From Desulfofundulus thermosubterraneus DSM 16057 (lineage in GTDB: Bacteria > Bacillota > Desulfotomaculia > Desulfotomaculales > Desulfovirgulaceae), in contig NZ_FQZM01000037.1 of assembly GCF_900142025.1 (NCBI RefSeq), forward strand, positions 1 to 37,456: a DNA stretch of 37,456 nucleotides, in the 5' to 3' direction. A program made the position numbers and the translations under genes. This document shows, piece after piece, positions 16,032 through 24,483 of the stretch. Numbering within the stretch: position 1 is the first letter of the stretch; each line of letters opens with the position of its first letter. The notes beneath the pieces were generated by a model, which worked only from the letters and a program-made list of their open reading frames with translations, searched no databases and was not told the origin of the DNA.

Positions 16032-16103
16032 ATTTATCGCCCCTCGGTGGTAGCTAACGTCTTGGCCTCTTTTTTGGCAATGATTATTTTGGAATCCAAT
16101 GCG

Positions 16104-16916
16104 TCACTGAAGAGCGATCGCATTTTCCATCATATTTTCGCCACCGAACAGGAGGTCCAGAACCTCTTCCCGCAGTACTTCCGCGGGCGTGCCCTGTGCC
16201 CAGATGCGACCCTCTTTCATTAAAATCAGGCGGTCGCAAACTGCTGCCGCCGTTTTCAGCTCGTGGGTCACCATAAGAGTGGTCAGGTGGCGGGAGCGGT
16301 GGATTTCACTGACCAGGGTCATGATCTCCACCCGCGCCCGGCGGTCCAGGGCCGCGGTCGGCTCGTCCAGAAGAAGGATCTCCGGCTCCTGGGCCAGGGC
16401 ACGGGCAATGGCCACCCGCTGCTGCTCACCTCCTGAAAGATGGCCGATGGGGCGAGAAGCAAGGTGGCTCATGCCCACCAGCTGCAACATGCTGTCCACC
16501 ACCCGCCTGTCGGCCGGCCCGGGCCGGCGCAGCAGGCCCAGGCGGCCGTAGCGCCCCATCATAACCACTTCCCGCACACTCACCGGCATCCGGGGATCAA
16601 TGTTCTGAATTTGCGGCACGTAGCCAATCCGCCGGCGCAAAAAGGCCGGGCAGCCCTTTTGAAGCGAGTAGCCCAGCACTTCCACCCGCCCCTGGAGGAG
16701 TTTACCCAACCCGTTTACCAGGGTGAGGAGGGTAGTTTTACCGGCCCCGTTCGGCCCGATGATGCCGACCAACTCGCCCTTTCTAACTGACAGCGAAACG
16801 CCCCGTAAAGCTACATCTTCACGGTAGGAAACGACGGCATCTTCTATCTTTATTAGAGCAGCCCCGTTGAACAGCCCATTTTCCGGAATACTGTTCCACC
16901 GTCCGGCGAGATTAAT
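16104..16916 (-). CDS. znuC: zinc ABC transporter ATP-binding protein ZnuC (ATT start)
   Basis: The ATPase has Walker A GPNGAGKT, signature LSGGEQQRV and Walker B ILLLDEPTAAL, followed by the H-loop VTHELK. The conserved N-terminal strands (ALIKIEDAVVSYREDVALRG) lie upstream of every ATG, GTG or TTG that could start the ORF. The reading frame is open back to a TAA at 16922-16924, and the only sensible start with a ribosome site is ATT at 16916, nine bases after AAGGAGG (16932-16926). That gives 270 aa. The ribosome site is inside the last codons of znuA, whose TAA ends 1 nt before the ATT. ATT initiation is rare; a sequencing error is the alternative. Confidence 0.85.
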   Translation of the reverse strand: MNLAGRWNSIPENGLFNGAALIKIEDAVVSYREDVALRGVSLSVRKGELVGIIGPNGAGKTTLLTLVNGLGKLLQGRVEVLGYSLQKGCPAFLRRRIGYVPQIQNIDPRMPVSVREVVMMGRYGRLGLLRRPGPADRRVVDSMLQLVGMSHLASRPIGHLSGGEQQRVAIARALAQEPEILLLDEPTAALDRRARVEIMTLVSEIHRSRHLTTLMVTHELKTAAAVCDRLILMKEGRIWAQGTPAEVLREEVLDLLFGGENMMENAIALQ

Positions 16917-16917
16917 T

Positions 16918-17763
16918 TTACTTTACCTCCTTAAGCGCATCCAAAAGCAACTCCACATTTTTGTCCAGGGCGGCGCTCCAGGTATCCGTTTGCGGCAACC
17001 CTCCCGGGAAATTGGAGATGGTCACCTGTACCGCCCCCAATTCTTTCGCTATACCTTTACCTGCGTCCGGGCCGCTCTGCAGGTTATCCACCACCAGCTT
17101 TACACCAGCCTGTTTCCCTTTGTTGATAAGCTCCTGCATTTTTTGCGGGTTAAGCTCCTCCGGCCGGCCATAAGTAGCCACCACGTCAAAACCGGCCCAT
17201 TTTAAAAACCCCTGCTGCATATCGGAACAGAGTACCTTCACGCCGCCTGCGCCGGCAGCCTGAAGCCTGGACAGGGTTTCTTTGCCCTTTGACTCAATCT
17301 GCGAAACGAGGCGGTCGGCATTTTGCTTATAATAAGCCATGTTAGATGGATCTTTTTCCATCAATATTCCGGCAATTTTTGTAACCGCCTCCTTTTGCAC
17401 CGGGGGTGCCATCCAGTTACCGGCCACGGCAACTTCAACCACCTGCAGGTCCCTATTATGCACCGATTCTATCAGTTCTTTGGTAAACATTTTCCCCTGC
17501 CAGTCGTGGCGCAAAAATAGCCTGGCCTTGGCCAGCTTTTGCACATCGCCCGGCTTCAGGTCAAAATGCCCCGGGCAGGCAGCAGGGGGGACAATATTCA
17601 CGGTTTCTACTTTATCACCGCCGACATTTTTGACAATATCAGCAATCAATGACGTACCCGTAGCAACTTTTAGCTTCGGACTTTCTTTCGCCGCACATCC
17701 AGAGATAGCTAACAAAAGAATTACCAGAATAATTGCCGTAATGCGCGAATAAACCCTTTTCAA
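16918..17763 (-). CDS. znuA: zinc/metal-binding ABC lipoprotein ZnuA
   Basis: A metal-binding lipoprotein of the TroA/ZnuA class. TTG 17763, 9 nt after GGAGGAGGG, gives a signal peptide ending in the lipobox LLAISGC; an in-frame ATG at 17799 would add a polar leader and is not preferred. The mature protein has ATGTSLIADIVKNVGGDKVE, PPAACPGHFDLKPGDV (His ligand), FLRHDWQG (second His), and C-terminal VVDNLQSGPDAGKGIAKELG. It lacks the His-rich loop typical of high-capacity zinc binders. It delivers metal to ZnuB/ZnuC. It begins 33 nt after the methyltransferase stop. Confidence 0.9.
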   Translation of the reverse strand: MKRVYSRITAIILVILLLAISGCAAKESPKLKVATGTSLIADIVKNVGGDKVETVNIVPPAACPGHFDLKPGDVQKLAKARLFLRHDWQGKMFTKELIESVHNRDLQVVEVAVAGNWMAPPVQKEAVTKIAGILMEKDPSNMAYYKQNADRLVSQIESKGKETLSRLQAAGAGGVKVLCSDMQQGFLKWAGFDVVATYGRPEELNPQKMQELINKGKQAGVKLVVDNLQSGPDAGKGIAKELGAVQVTISNFPGGLPQTDTWSAALDKNVELLLDALKEVK

Positions 17764-17795
17764 CGCGATTGACCCTCCTCCATTTTCATCCCGGC

Positions 17796-18404
17796 TCAAC
17801 TTGTCAATATGGGTTTACGTGCTTTCAAAACATATTTCTCCCTTGTATTGATAATTTCAATCTCCACCAACCCGCACTGCCTGCACAATTCCTGCATTTT
17901 ATCATCGTCGGGAATCAGATCGTTGGCGACCACCCCCCCTAACGACCTGTGTAAATCGTTTACTGCCTCCCTGCTCATGGAATGGCAGATGACCAGCCTC
18001 CCGCCAGGCTTTAAAATGCGGGCCATTTCGGCCAGCGCACGGGGTTTATCGGTAACATGAGGAAAACAGGAGTTGCAGATGATCTCATCGAAAGTATCTT
18101 CCTGAAATGGCGTACAGCTTATGTCCGCCAGTACAAATTCCACATTCCCCGGATTTTTCGCCCTGGCTCTGGCCAGCATCTCTTCAGCAATGTCCAGCGC
18201 CACCACTTTGCCTTCTGGACCAGCCGCTTCAACAAGAAAAGGTAAAAGAACCCCCGTACCGGTACCTACGTCCAGAATAAAGCTCCCGGGTCTGATGGCA
18301 AGCTCATCGATGATTTTTTTCAACCGCTCCAATGTCTCACCAGTCAATAAATTGTCCCAAATGGGCGCCTTTTGGTTAAAATAATCCCGGTGTGCATCAG
18401 CCAT
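17796..18404 (-). CDS. class I SAM-dependent methyltransferase in the znu operon
   Basis: A 202-aa Rossmann methyltransferase. Motif I is FILDVGTGTGVLLPFLVEAA, with the acidic motif II VVALDIAEEML, then NVEFVLADI and ILKPGGRLVICHSMSR. Its N-terminus (RDYFNQKAPIWD) is of the UbiE/menG-like small-molecule type. It is the promoter-proximal gene of the metal-uptake operon, which suggests methylation of a small metal ligand or tetrapyrrole rather than nucleic acid; this is inference. ATG 18404 follows GGGAGG by 9 nt. Related methyltransferases occur in the nik-like cluster at 28680-30830. Confidence 0.85.
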   Translation of the reverse strand: MADAHRDYFNQKAPIWDNLLTGETLERLKKIIDELAIRPGSFILDVGTGTGVLLPFLVEAAGPEGKVVALDIAEEMLARARAKNPGNVEFVLADISCTPFQEDTFDEIICNSCFPHVTDKPRALAEMARILKPGGRLVICHSMSREAVNDLHRSLGGVVANDLIPDDDKMQELCRQCGLVEIEIINTREKYVLKARKPILTS

Positions 18405-18478
18405 CAACTTCCACCTCCCATATTAACGGCCGCGATAATTGGCTTTAATAACCTGCGGATGAAGGGAATCCCAGCCCC

Positions 18479-18546
18479 AAAAAACAAAAGCCACGGGCAC
18501 CCTCCTAAACTTTCTGGGAAGGAAACTCGGGGCCTCCGTGGCCTTT
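18479..18546 (-). ncRNA. candidate structured leader RNA 1 (znu operon)
   Basis: On the minus strand GCCACGG (18542-18536) pairs with CCGTGGC (18496-18490) and is followed by TTTTGTTTTTT. Inside, TTTC (18525-18522) pairs with GAAA (18514-18511), and the loop CTTCCCA can pair with GGAGGG (18505-18500), giving an H-type pseudoknot. It is 75 nt before the methyltransferase start and lies between divergent genes, so it is a leader element. A similar element is at 36604-36667. It resembles no riboswitch class I know; ligand-stabilised termination is inference. Confidence 0.6.
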
Positions 18547-18674
18547 TGTATCATTACCTTTTCGGTTGAGGTCCAGCTTGTCCGCTCTGATCCCGTCTTC
18601 GTTACGGGGTTAAAGTTTTAGCAAAACCGATATTCCTCAGTTTTTATGGTTGTGAACTAATAGTAGTTTGTTTA

Positions 18675-18715
18675 ACTATTGCTAAACTATTGTTTAAACC
18701 ATTGTAAGACAATTG
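18675..18715. promoter_or_regulatory. four phased direct repeats
   Basis: ACTATTG (18675), ACTATTG (18686), ACCATTG (18698) and ACAATTG (18709) recur every 11-12 bp, one helical turn, in the divergent region between the methyltransferase-znu operon and the MNT/HEPN pair. The middle contains the palindrome GTTTAAAC. This looks like a multimeric operator; the regulator is not known. Confidence 0.55.
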
Positions 18716-18740
18716 AGAGAAATTGTCAATAAAAATTCTT

Positions 18741-18769
18741 TTGACATTCAACCATTTTAACTGTAAAAT
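18741..18769 (+). promoter_or_regulatory. sigma-A promoter of the MNT/HEPN pair
   Basis: TTGACA (18741-18746), a 17-bp spacer, and TAAAAT (18764-18769) form a near-consensus promoter about 75 nt before the ATG at 18846. The phased repeats lie just upstream of it. Confidence 0.8.
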
Positions 18770-18845
18770 TATGGAATACCATAAATTTTTTCTCCATAAC
18801 TATATTCCCTGATGCGAAACAGCTTCCGGTAGGGAGGTTTTCTTG

Positions 18846-19184
18846 ATGGCTTTGGATCGCCTAAACAAACGGGACAAAGCTGCTCTTAGCCGGTTTTGTA
18901 AGCTTATCCGGAGCACCCTCCGCCAAAATCTAGAAGAGGTCCGGCTTTTTGGTTCTAAAGCCCGGGGTGATGATGATCCATGTTCAGACATTGACGTTCT
19001 TGTTGTGGTAAAAAACCGTCATCCGGAAGTAGATGATCTAGTTTTGGACGCCGCTTTTGAAGTCAGCCTGGACTATGACGTTGTTTTATCCCCGGTGGTT
19101 TTTTCCCATAACGAATACTATGCGCCCCTTACCCGGAAAACCCTTTTTTACCAAAATACACGGGAGGAAGGGGTGCCGCTATGA
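18846..19184 (+). CDS. MNT-domain minimal nucleotidyltransferase (antitoxin type)
   Basis: A 112-aa protein with the minimal nucleotidyltransferase motif FGSKARGDDDPCSDIDVLVV (GSxxxG...DxD) at about residues 36-56. Such proteins pair with HEPN RNases in type VII-like toxin-antitoxin systems, where the MNT partner modifies the HEPN toxin by adding AMP units. ATG 18846 has GGGAGG 8 nt before it. Its TGA overlaps the ATG of the HEPN gene. Antitoxin role is inferred from pairing. Confidence 0.87.
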   Translation: MALDRLNKRDKAALSRFCKLIRSTLRQNLEEVRLFGSKARGDDDPCSDIDVLVVVKNRHPEVDDLVLDAAFEVSLDYDVVLSPVVFSHNEYYAPLTRKTLFYQNTREEGVPL

Positions 19185-19576
19185 AAGAAAACCTTGATTT
19201 GGAACTGGCTAAATACCGTTTAGACAGAGCCCGGGAAACAGCCGAAGAAGCCGATACCTTAATTCGTGAAGGCAAGCTTAAGGGTGCAGTCAACCGCCTT
19301 TATTTCTCGGTTTTTTACGCTGCCAAGGCTCTGCTTGCAACCAAACGGCTTGATTCCGCAAAACACAGCGGCGTAATTGGTTTATTCAACAAGGAATTTA
19401 TTAAAACCGGGATTATCTCCGTCAATTTAGGAAAAACTCTTTCCAAAGCCTTCAAGTTCAGAAACGAAGGTGATTACCAGGACTTCCGCGAATTTAAACA
19501 TGAGGAAATAGTGGCACTCCAAAAAGAATGCTCCGCTTTTATTGAAGAAGTAAGCACTTATCTTTCCTCGTTTTGA
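19181..19576 (+). CDS. HEPN domain protein (MNT partner)
   Basis: A 131-aa all-helical HEPN protein. Helices 1-2 hold LAKYRLDRARETAEEADTLI and AVNRLYFSVFYAAKALL, which is the common HEPN fingerprint; the later KFRNEGDYQDF segment is typical of this subgroup. The classical R-x4-6-H RNase motif is not obvious, so catalysis is unsure. It overlaps the MNT gene by 4 nt and is followed by a convergent gene. Confidence 0.85.
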   Translation: MKENLDLELAKYRLDRARETAEEADTLIREGKLKGAVNRLYFSVFYAAKALLATKRLDSAKHSGVIGLFNKEFIKTGIISVNLGKTLSKAFKFRNEGDYQDFREFKHEEIVALQKECSAFIEEVSTYLSSF

Positions 19577-19610
19577 CCATTAGAAAGCGCGGTTAGTTCC
19601 GGCATCTTTC

Positions 19611-20261
19611 CTATTTCCAGGCCCCGGCCCGGCGCAAAAGGCTTGCCGCCCATAGAAAAGCATTCTCATAAATCACTTCCCGATCAAGCGGTTCAAGAAG
19701 GGCGACCTGCCTGATCCTCTCATTAACTTCCTCCACGCCTACCAGTTCCACGGGCAAGCCCTCTTCCCCAGCTTTAGTCACGGTTTCCGTTACTAATTTG
19801 TTAGGAGGCATAAAACACCAGATCTCGTAAGCTACCTGGTATTTCATCTGCATTTGTTTTTCCGCAAAATCGGCATAGCGCTGGAGTCCTTCAACTTTTT
19901 TCCGGACCCGGCGCAACCGGGTGGACAACTTCTCTTTTTCGGCAAAATGATAAGTGCTGGAAAAATCCATCCCGTATAATTCGCCTGGTTTATGGGCAAA
20001 AGCCACCACCGGCACGATGTTTTGCTCCGGCAGATCCAGGCTAACCGCACAACCTTTCACCAATTCGTAGTAGGCCAGGATCAACCCCCGCTCCACATCC
20101 GCTTTTAAAAATTTCGGTAATCTTCTGCCCATCTCCATGTCTCCCCAATTAGCTTCCGAAGGCTTTCCCAGGTAGTGGAAGTAAGCGGTAATCCTGGAGG
20201 CAACTTTTCCTTTTTCTTCACAAAACCCCTTCCTTCTAAACCTTGGGTTTAGTTTCGACAT
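19611..20261 (-). CDS. hypothetical protein
   Basis: I do not recognise this family. From ATG 20261 it has 216 aa, beginning MSKLNPRFRRKGFCEEKGK. It is soluble, with a basic central coiled-coil-like region (RLRRVRKKVEGLQRYADFAE) and a C-terminal acidic helix. An upstream GTG at 20336 is in frame but overlaps the HD-GYP gene by 40 nt. It is the last gene of a four-gene run with a 53-aa ORF, DUF2325 and HD-GYP proteins, so it may share their signalling role. The start is weakly supported. Confidence 0.65.
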   Translation of the reverse strand: MSKLNPRFRRKGFCEEKGKVASRITAYFHYLGKPSEANWGDMEMGRRLPKFLKADVERGLILAYYELVKGCAVSLDLPEQNIVPVVAFAHKPGELYGMDFSSTYHFAEKEKLSTRLRRVRKKVEGLQRYADFAEKQMQMKYQVAYEIWCFMPPNKLVTETVTKAGEEGLPVELVGVEEVNERIRQVALLEPLDREVIYENAFLWAASLLRRAGAWK

Positions 20262-20296
20262 TTTTTCCAAAAATCCTTTTCCGGAGAATATATGCG

Positions 20297-20905
20297 TCAC
20301 ACTGCATAACAATATCTTCTCTCCCATACAGGCCACAACTTTTCTGCCGCTTCCACCAGCACGGCGTCAAACTGCCCGGCTTTACCGGCTACAATTTCCT
20401 GCCGGCACTGCTGCCAGCTCAGCGGCGGGCGGTAAGGACGTTCCGAGGTCATCGCATCCACTGTATCGCACAGCGCAATAATCCGGGAACCAAGGGGAAT
20501 GGCTTCCCCCTTTAATCCCCGGGGATAACCTTTCCCGTCCCAGCGCTCGTGGTGGTGCAGGACCATCACAGCAACCCGTTTCAGCTGCCGCGATTTGACC
20601 AGGATGTTGTAACCGATTTCCGGATGGCGCTGGATTATGGCATATTCGTGAGATAAAAGCCGGCCCGGCTTGCGTAAAATTTGATCCGGAACACCGATTT
20701 TGCCTATATCGTGCAAATGAGCCGCAATATGTACCATTTCCAGTTCCCTGCCCTTCAAGCCAACCAGCCGGGCCAGATCCACCGCCATGTCCGCCACGCG
20801 CCGGGAATGCCCGCAGGAATAGGGATCCCGGGCCTCCAGGGCAGCCACCAGGCATTCCACGGCATCATGATATATTTGATCAAAGCGGGATTTAAGGATT
20901 AACAT
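20297..20905 (-). CDS. HD-GYP domain phosphodiesterase
   Basis: A 202-aa stand-alone HD-GYP domain. It has HSRRVADMAVDLARLVGL, the HD pair in HLHDIGKIGVPDQIL, and the GYP block HHERWDGKGYPRGLKGE, followed by IIALCDTVDAMTSERPYR. HD-GYP enzymes hydrolyse cyclic di-GMP to GMP. No receiver or sensor domain is attached, so input would come from a partner, perhaps the DUF2325 protein whose gene overlaps its start by 14 nt. Confidence 0.9.
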   Translation of the reverse strand: MLILKSRFDQIYHDAVECLVAALEARDPYSCGHSRRVADMAVDLARLVGLKGRELEMVHIAAHLHDIGKIGVPDQILRKPGRLLSHEYAIIQRHPEIGYNILVKSRQLKRVAVMVLHHHERWDGKGYPRGLKGEAIPLGSRIIALCDTVDAMTSERPYRPPLSWQQCRQEIVAGKAGQFDAVLVEAAEKLWPVWERRYCYAV

Positions 20906-21194
20906 TTTCCATCGCCTGGCTCATTTTAAGTTTCTGGCAAATATGGGTCCAGGAACGCTTCGCATATACCACCGGAGTATTTTTCCTCCTGGCATGCTCT
21001 TTAATCATCCCGGCGATAGTATGGTTGACATAGTCCGTTAAGACAATGACCAGGCCGGTTTCCTCCGGTATGCTTAACTTACCCACGGCAATCTTTTTCC
21101 GCCCCTTGAAATGGTAAACCCTATCAAACCCCAGTTGACGGAGGTTGTGGGGGATTTTCCCCAGCCGGTCGCCACCGACAATAAATACGCTCAT
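20892..21194 (-). CDS. DUF2325 family protein
   Basis: A 100-aa protein matching DUF2325: MSVFIVGGDRLGKIPHNLRQ, then LVIVLTDYVNHTIAGMIKEHARR and TPVVYAKRS. The family has a Rossmann-like or CheY-like core and no proven function. ATG 21194 follows AAAGGGA. It overlaps the HD-GYP gene, so the pair is co-expressed. A small ORF ends 16 nt upstream. Confidence 0.8.
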   Translation of the reverse strand: MSVFIVGGDRLGKIPHNLRQLGFDRVYHFKGRKKIAVGKLSIPEETGLVIVLTDYVNHTIAGMIKEHARRKNTPVVYAKRSWTHICQKLKMSQAMENVNP

Positions 21195-21210
21195 AGTCGA
21201 TTCCCTTTCA

Positions 21211-21372
21211 TCATTCTTGGCCCCAGTTCTTGAGAAAACCCAGTCCTTTGGTCGCCCATAACAGGTAGACAATTTTACCCCCTTGCAGTCGATAGTTGAT
21301 CAGCCACGGACCTTTGCGCAAGGATTTAACAACAACCCTTCCCGGATTGTGAGGTACACGCGCCTTCTTCAC
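21211..21372 (-). CDS. small basic protein, 53 aa
   Basis: A short ORF starts at GTG 21372, six bases after AAGGAGG (a strong ribosome site), and ends with TGA at 21211, just before the DUF2325 gene. The product is basic (KKARVPHNPGRVVVKSLRKG) with an aromatic strand region (WLINYRLQ, IVYLLWATKGLGF). I do not recognise the family; it could be a small RNA- or nucleotide-binding protein. Coding status rests on the ribosome site and operon position. Confidence 0.65.
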   Translation of the reverse strand: MKKARVPHNPGRVVVKSLRKGPWLINYRLQGGKIVYLLWATKGLGFLKNWGQE

Positions 21373-21398
21373 CTTTCCCCTCCTTGCCGTCTCTCAGT

Positions 21399-24362
21399 TT
21401 ACCTGTTTCCTACCGCATCGAGCAACCGGAGGACCATCGCCGCAGCTTCCGCCCGTATCACGGGCTTCTCCGCCCGGAAAGTTCCGTCGGGATAGCCGGC
21501 AACAATCCCCTTCGCTACGGCAGCGCCTACGCTCGCCTTCGCCCAGCCCGGGATGGTACCGGCGTCGGCGAACTTAAGCTCCGCCGGTGTTACGGTACCG
21601 ATCTTCTTTTCCAGGATCCTTACCACGAGTGCGGCCATCTCAACCCGGGAAACCAGGCGATCAGCCTCAAAGGTCGCCGTGCCGTCCGGCTGCGGGTAGC
21701 CCTTCACCAGGCCCTCCCTGACGGCTGCGGCGACCGCTCCCCTGGCCCAGGCGGGGATCTTGGCGCTGTCCCTGAACTTCAGTTCCTGCTCACCGCCCGG
21801 CGCGACCTTCAGGGCGCGCACCATGATGGCCGCGATCTCGGCGCGGGTCACCTCCCTGTCGGGGCGGAAGGTGCCGTCGGGATAGCCGGAGATGAGGCCC
21901 ATCCCGGCCAGCCTGCCGGCCGCGTCGGCCGCCCAGTGGCCCTGGATGTCCTTAAAGGTGACCACCGGCGTGGGAGTTGGGAGCGGCGGCACCTCCCTGG
22001 CTACGGCGAAGACGGCAAAGAGCGTCAGGTGGTCGACCGTCGCCGTCACGGTCCCTTTCTCGAGGTCAACGGTCCCCTCGAGGCGGACCCACCTGCCGAC
22101 CTTTTCGTCGTAGTAGAAGGCGGCCGGTTCCTGGTCCTTGGCGAGCTTGCTCTTGTCGAAGTAGAGGGTGATGGTTATCTTGCCGGTCAGGGTGCCGTTT
22201 TTGAGGGTGACGTCCACGACCTTGCCGAGCAGGGGCATCCCCGCGCCCGCAGTCTTTTCGTTACCCACGACCTCAGCCTTGATCATGGCGTTCGCGCCGC
22301 TCACGGCCCCGGCAGGCACCTCGACCTTCACCTTACCGGGCACTTCGGCCTCGGTGGTCACTCCCGCCTGCACGGGCTTTTCGACCCTATCCGCGGATGG
22401 CGCCGGTGCTCCGCTGCCTCCACCGCCGGTACCACCTTTTGAGTACGTGTAGACGCTAAAGATTTCGCCGGTGGGCTTAAATAAAAGCGACCAGATCACT
22501 TGCAGCCTGAGTTCCTGGAAGCGCGCCTTCTCATCAGGCGTCGCCGTGCCCTGCTTCACCTTACTCCTCAGGGCAAAGAAGTCTTCCGGGAAAAGTTGAG
22601 GTTTTGCCTTAACGACAGCCGTCCGGGAGGTGGCTCTGTCGGTCACCGCGAGGTAATAGTTGTCTGCATTGAAAGGCTCTTCCCCCTGGAGAACGTAATT
22701 ACCCTCACCGGCCACCAACCGCAGTGCATTGTCGATCCCTTCTGTGGCCCAGCCGCTCACCACCTCAAACCGACCCTGCTGGGGCATTCTCTCTCCGTAA
22801 AGTATGGCAAAACCCTCGCCCAGTGCCCGAAAGGCAAACGAACCGCACAGGCACAACTTGTTCTCCTCTACACCAAGGTTAGCATAGGAAAACTTCAGTA
22901 GTGCGCCATCCGGGCTGGAAACGCCGAGTGGAGAAACCTTTTTCCAGGCGAAAATCGCTTCGGCCGGCCTGGTTAAAAGGTTCTTCAGGAGCAGATCCTG
23001 GCGCGCCTTCAAGGCCGCCTGTTCATCTGGGGAGGCCTGGCCGTTCACCACCCTGTTGCGCAGATTAAAGAAATCTTTGCCGCCGAAGGTGTCCGGCTTG
23101 ACATGTACCCACACCACCTCTCCGGTGGCTTTGTTGGCGAAGATGAAGGTAGGGCTCACGGACGTTATCTTTTTCCAGTTGCCCATGTACTTGACGTCAG
23201 CCGTACCGACCATGTAGTCGAATACCGGCTTGCTGCCAGCCTCGGACGGCAGGAGGCTGACCACCATCAGGTCATCCGCCACCACCGGACTGTCCGGCCA
23301 CAAGGCAGGCAGAGCCACGCCGGCCAGTCGAAAGGCCAGCACGGAGTCAGGGTACCCCTTACCGGCGTTCTGGGCGATTTCCTGGCATTTGTCCAGCGTC
23401 AGTACGGTCGTTTCCCCGCCCTTTTTCACCTCCGGCCGCGGCCACAGTTCGTTGGCCGCCCGCCACTCCACTATGCGGTTGGCGTAAGACTTTTTAAAGG
23501 TGACGAGCGCCCGCTGGCCCGCCTCCGGGTAGCGGTATGCACCATCCGGAAATTCCTTGAGAATGCCGGGAATCTTACGCCCGGTGAAGTGACCCTCGCT
23601 GACCATCACCGGAATCACAAGGGCGGTGGCCCCATCGGTATAAATGGCTTCGTAAACGGCCTCCCGCAGAGAAGGGGTCAGACTTTCAAAAAGGAAGCCA
23701 TACTTTATACCTTTCAGCGGCGTCCCTTTGTTTGCTAGGCGTTCCTGGATTTGCATTCCAAGGGAAGCCAGATTATCAACCCAGCCGATCTGCCCTTCTT
23801 CGGAATCGCTGCCGTGCGCGGCCAGTACCCCTATTTCGCTTCCGGCGTTTTCAACCAGAAGCCCAATCTGTCCGGCAAGCACTTCGGCCAGCAAGGGGTG
23901 GTCATCGATGGCCGGCGTTAAAATTACTTCCCCCTGCGGCCTGGCCCTTTCCAGGGGCTCTTCGTGTTCTTCACCCGGCAAGTCCTCCCTTAAACCCAGG
24001 ACGTATTTGATCTCCTCGATGTGATTGGAGTAGCTGGAGATGAACAGAGGCACGGCAACAATTTTGTTGACCCCGGCTGCATTAAGTTGTTCCACAGCAG
24101 TCGGAATATCCGGCTCTATTTCTTCCAAAAAACCAAGGGCTACCGGATAAGGGAGGTTATCTCTCAATTCATAAGCCGCTTCCCAAACGGGCGTGGTCCA
24201 TTCGGGATCATTCGTCCCGTGCGCGACGATCAGAACGCCGGGCTTCACCTCTGCCGCCGCGGATGACTGAAAGGGCAAGGCAAAGAAGCAGGAGAAGAGA
24301 ATCAACGTCAGGATTAAGGAAGTTCCTATTAACCGCTTTAACCGCTTTTGCCGGACAAACAT
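21399..24362 (-). CDS. secreted CbiX-like chelatase / FmdE-like / SLH surface protein
   Basis: About 987 aa from the third of three ATG codons after GGGAGGG. Residue numbers here count from the first ATG (24368). Signal peptide to about 38. Two CbiX/SirB lobes follow: IVAHGTND (His 50) with SSYSNHIEEI (His 116), and LAAHGSDS (His 185) with VSEGHFTGRKIP (His 260), so both His pairs are kept. Residues about 320-475 and 480-645 are two repeats of an FmdE-like fold that lack most metal ligands. A Gly/Pro linker leads to a beta-rich domain (about 660-800) and three SLH repeats (about 808-985: HWAADAAGRLAG, ISGYPDGTFRPDREVTRAE and two more), which anchor to the wall. A Fur box lies upstream. Role (metal or tetrapyrrole handling outside the cell) is inference. 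Confidence 0.9.
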   Translation of the reverse strand: MFVRQKRLKRLIGTSLILTLILFSCFFALPFQSSAAAEVKPGVLIVAHGTNDPEWTTPVWEAAYELRDNLPYPVALGFLEEIEPDIPTAVEQLNAAGVNKIVAVPLFISSYSNHIEEIKYVLGLREDLPGEEHEEPLERARPQGEVILTPAIDDHPLLAEVLAGQIGLLVENAGSEIGVLAAHGSDSEEGQIGWVDNLASLGMQIQERLANKGTPLKGIKYGFLFESLTPSLREAVYEAIYTDGATALVIPVMVSEGHFTGRKIPGILKEFPDGAYRYPEAGQRALVTFKKSYANRIVEWRAANELWPRPEVKKGGETTVLTLDKCQEIAQNAGKGYPDSVLAFRLAGVALPALWPDSPVVADDLMVVSLLPSEAGSKPVFDYMVGTADVKYMGNWKKITSVSPTFIFANKATGEVVWVHVKPDTFGGKDFFNLRNRVVNGQASPDEQAALKARQDLLLKNLLTRPAEAIFAWKKVSPLGVSSPDGALLKFSYANLGVEENKLCLCGSFAFRALGEGFAILYGERMPQQGRFEVVSGWATEGIDNALRLVAGEGNYVLQGEEPFNADNYYLAVTDRATSRTAVVKAKPQLFPEDFFALRSKVKQGTATPDEKARFQELRLQVIWSLLFKPTGEIFSVYTYSKGGTGGGGSGAPAPSADRVEKPVQAGVTTEAEVPGKVKVEVPAGAVSGANAMIKAEVVGNEKTAGAGMPLLGKVVDVTLKNGTLTGKITITLYFDKSKLAKDQEPAAFYYDEKVGRWVRLEGTVDLEKGTVTATVDHLTLFAVFAVAREVPPLPTPTPVVTFKDIQGHWAADAAGRLAGMGLISGYPDGTFRPDREVTRAEIAAIMVRALKVAPGGEQELKFRDSAKIPAWARGAVAAAVREGLVKGYPQPDGTATFEADRLVSRVEMAALVVRILEKKIGTVTPAELKFADAGTIPGWAKASVGAAVAKGIVAGYPDGTFRAEKPVIRAEAAAMVLRLLDAVGNR

Positions 24363-24483
24363 CATCATCCCTCCCGGTAAAGATACAGTTTTGCGTTATA
24401 AAACGTGGACTGGTGTTTCGCGACTGTGATTATATTTACCTCATCCTTCCAAACACCCCCTTACAATTCTTCTTCCTGCCAAA

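Noticed and set aside
18479-18546. Plain bidirectional terminator
   Set aside because: It lies between divergent genes, so no coding gene ends there on either strand; a leader role fits better. It may still terminate transcription as part of that role.
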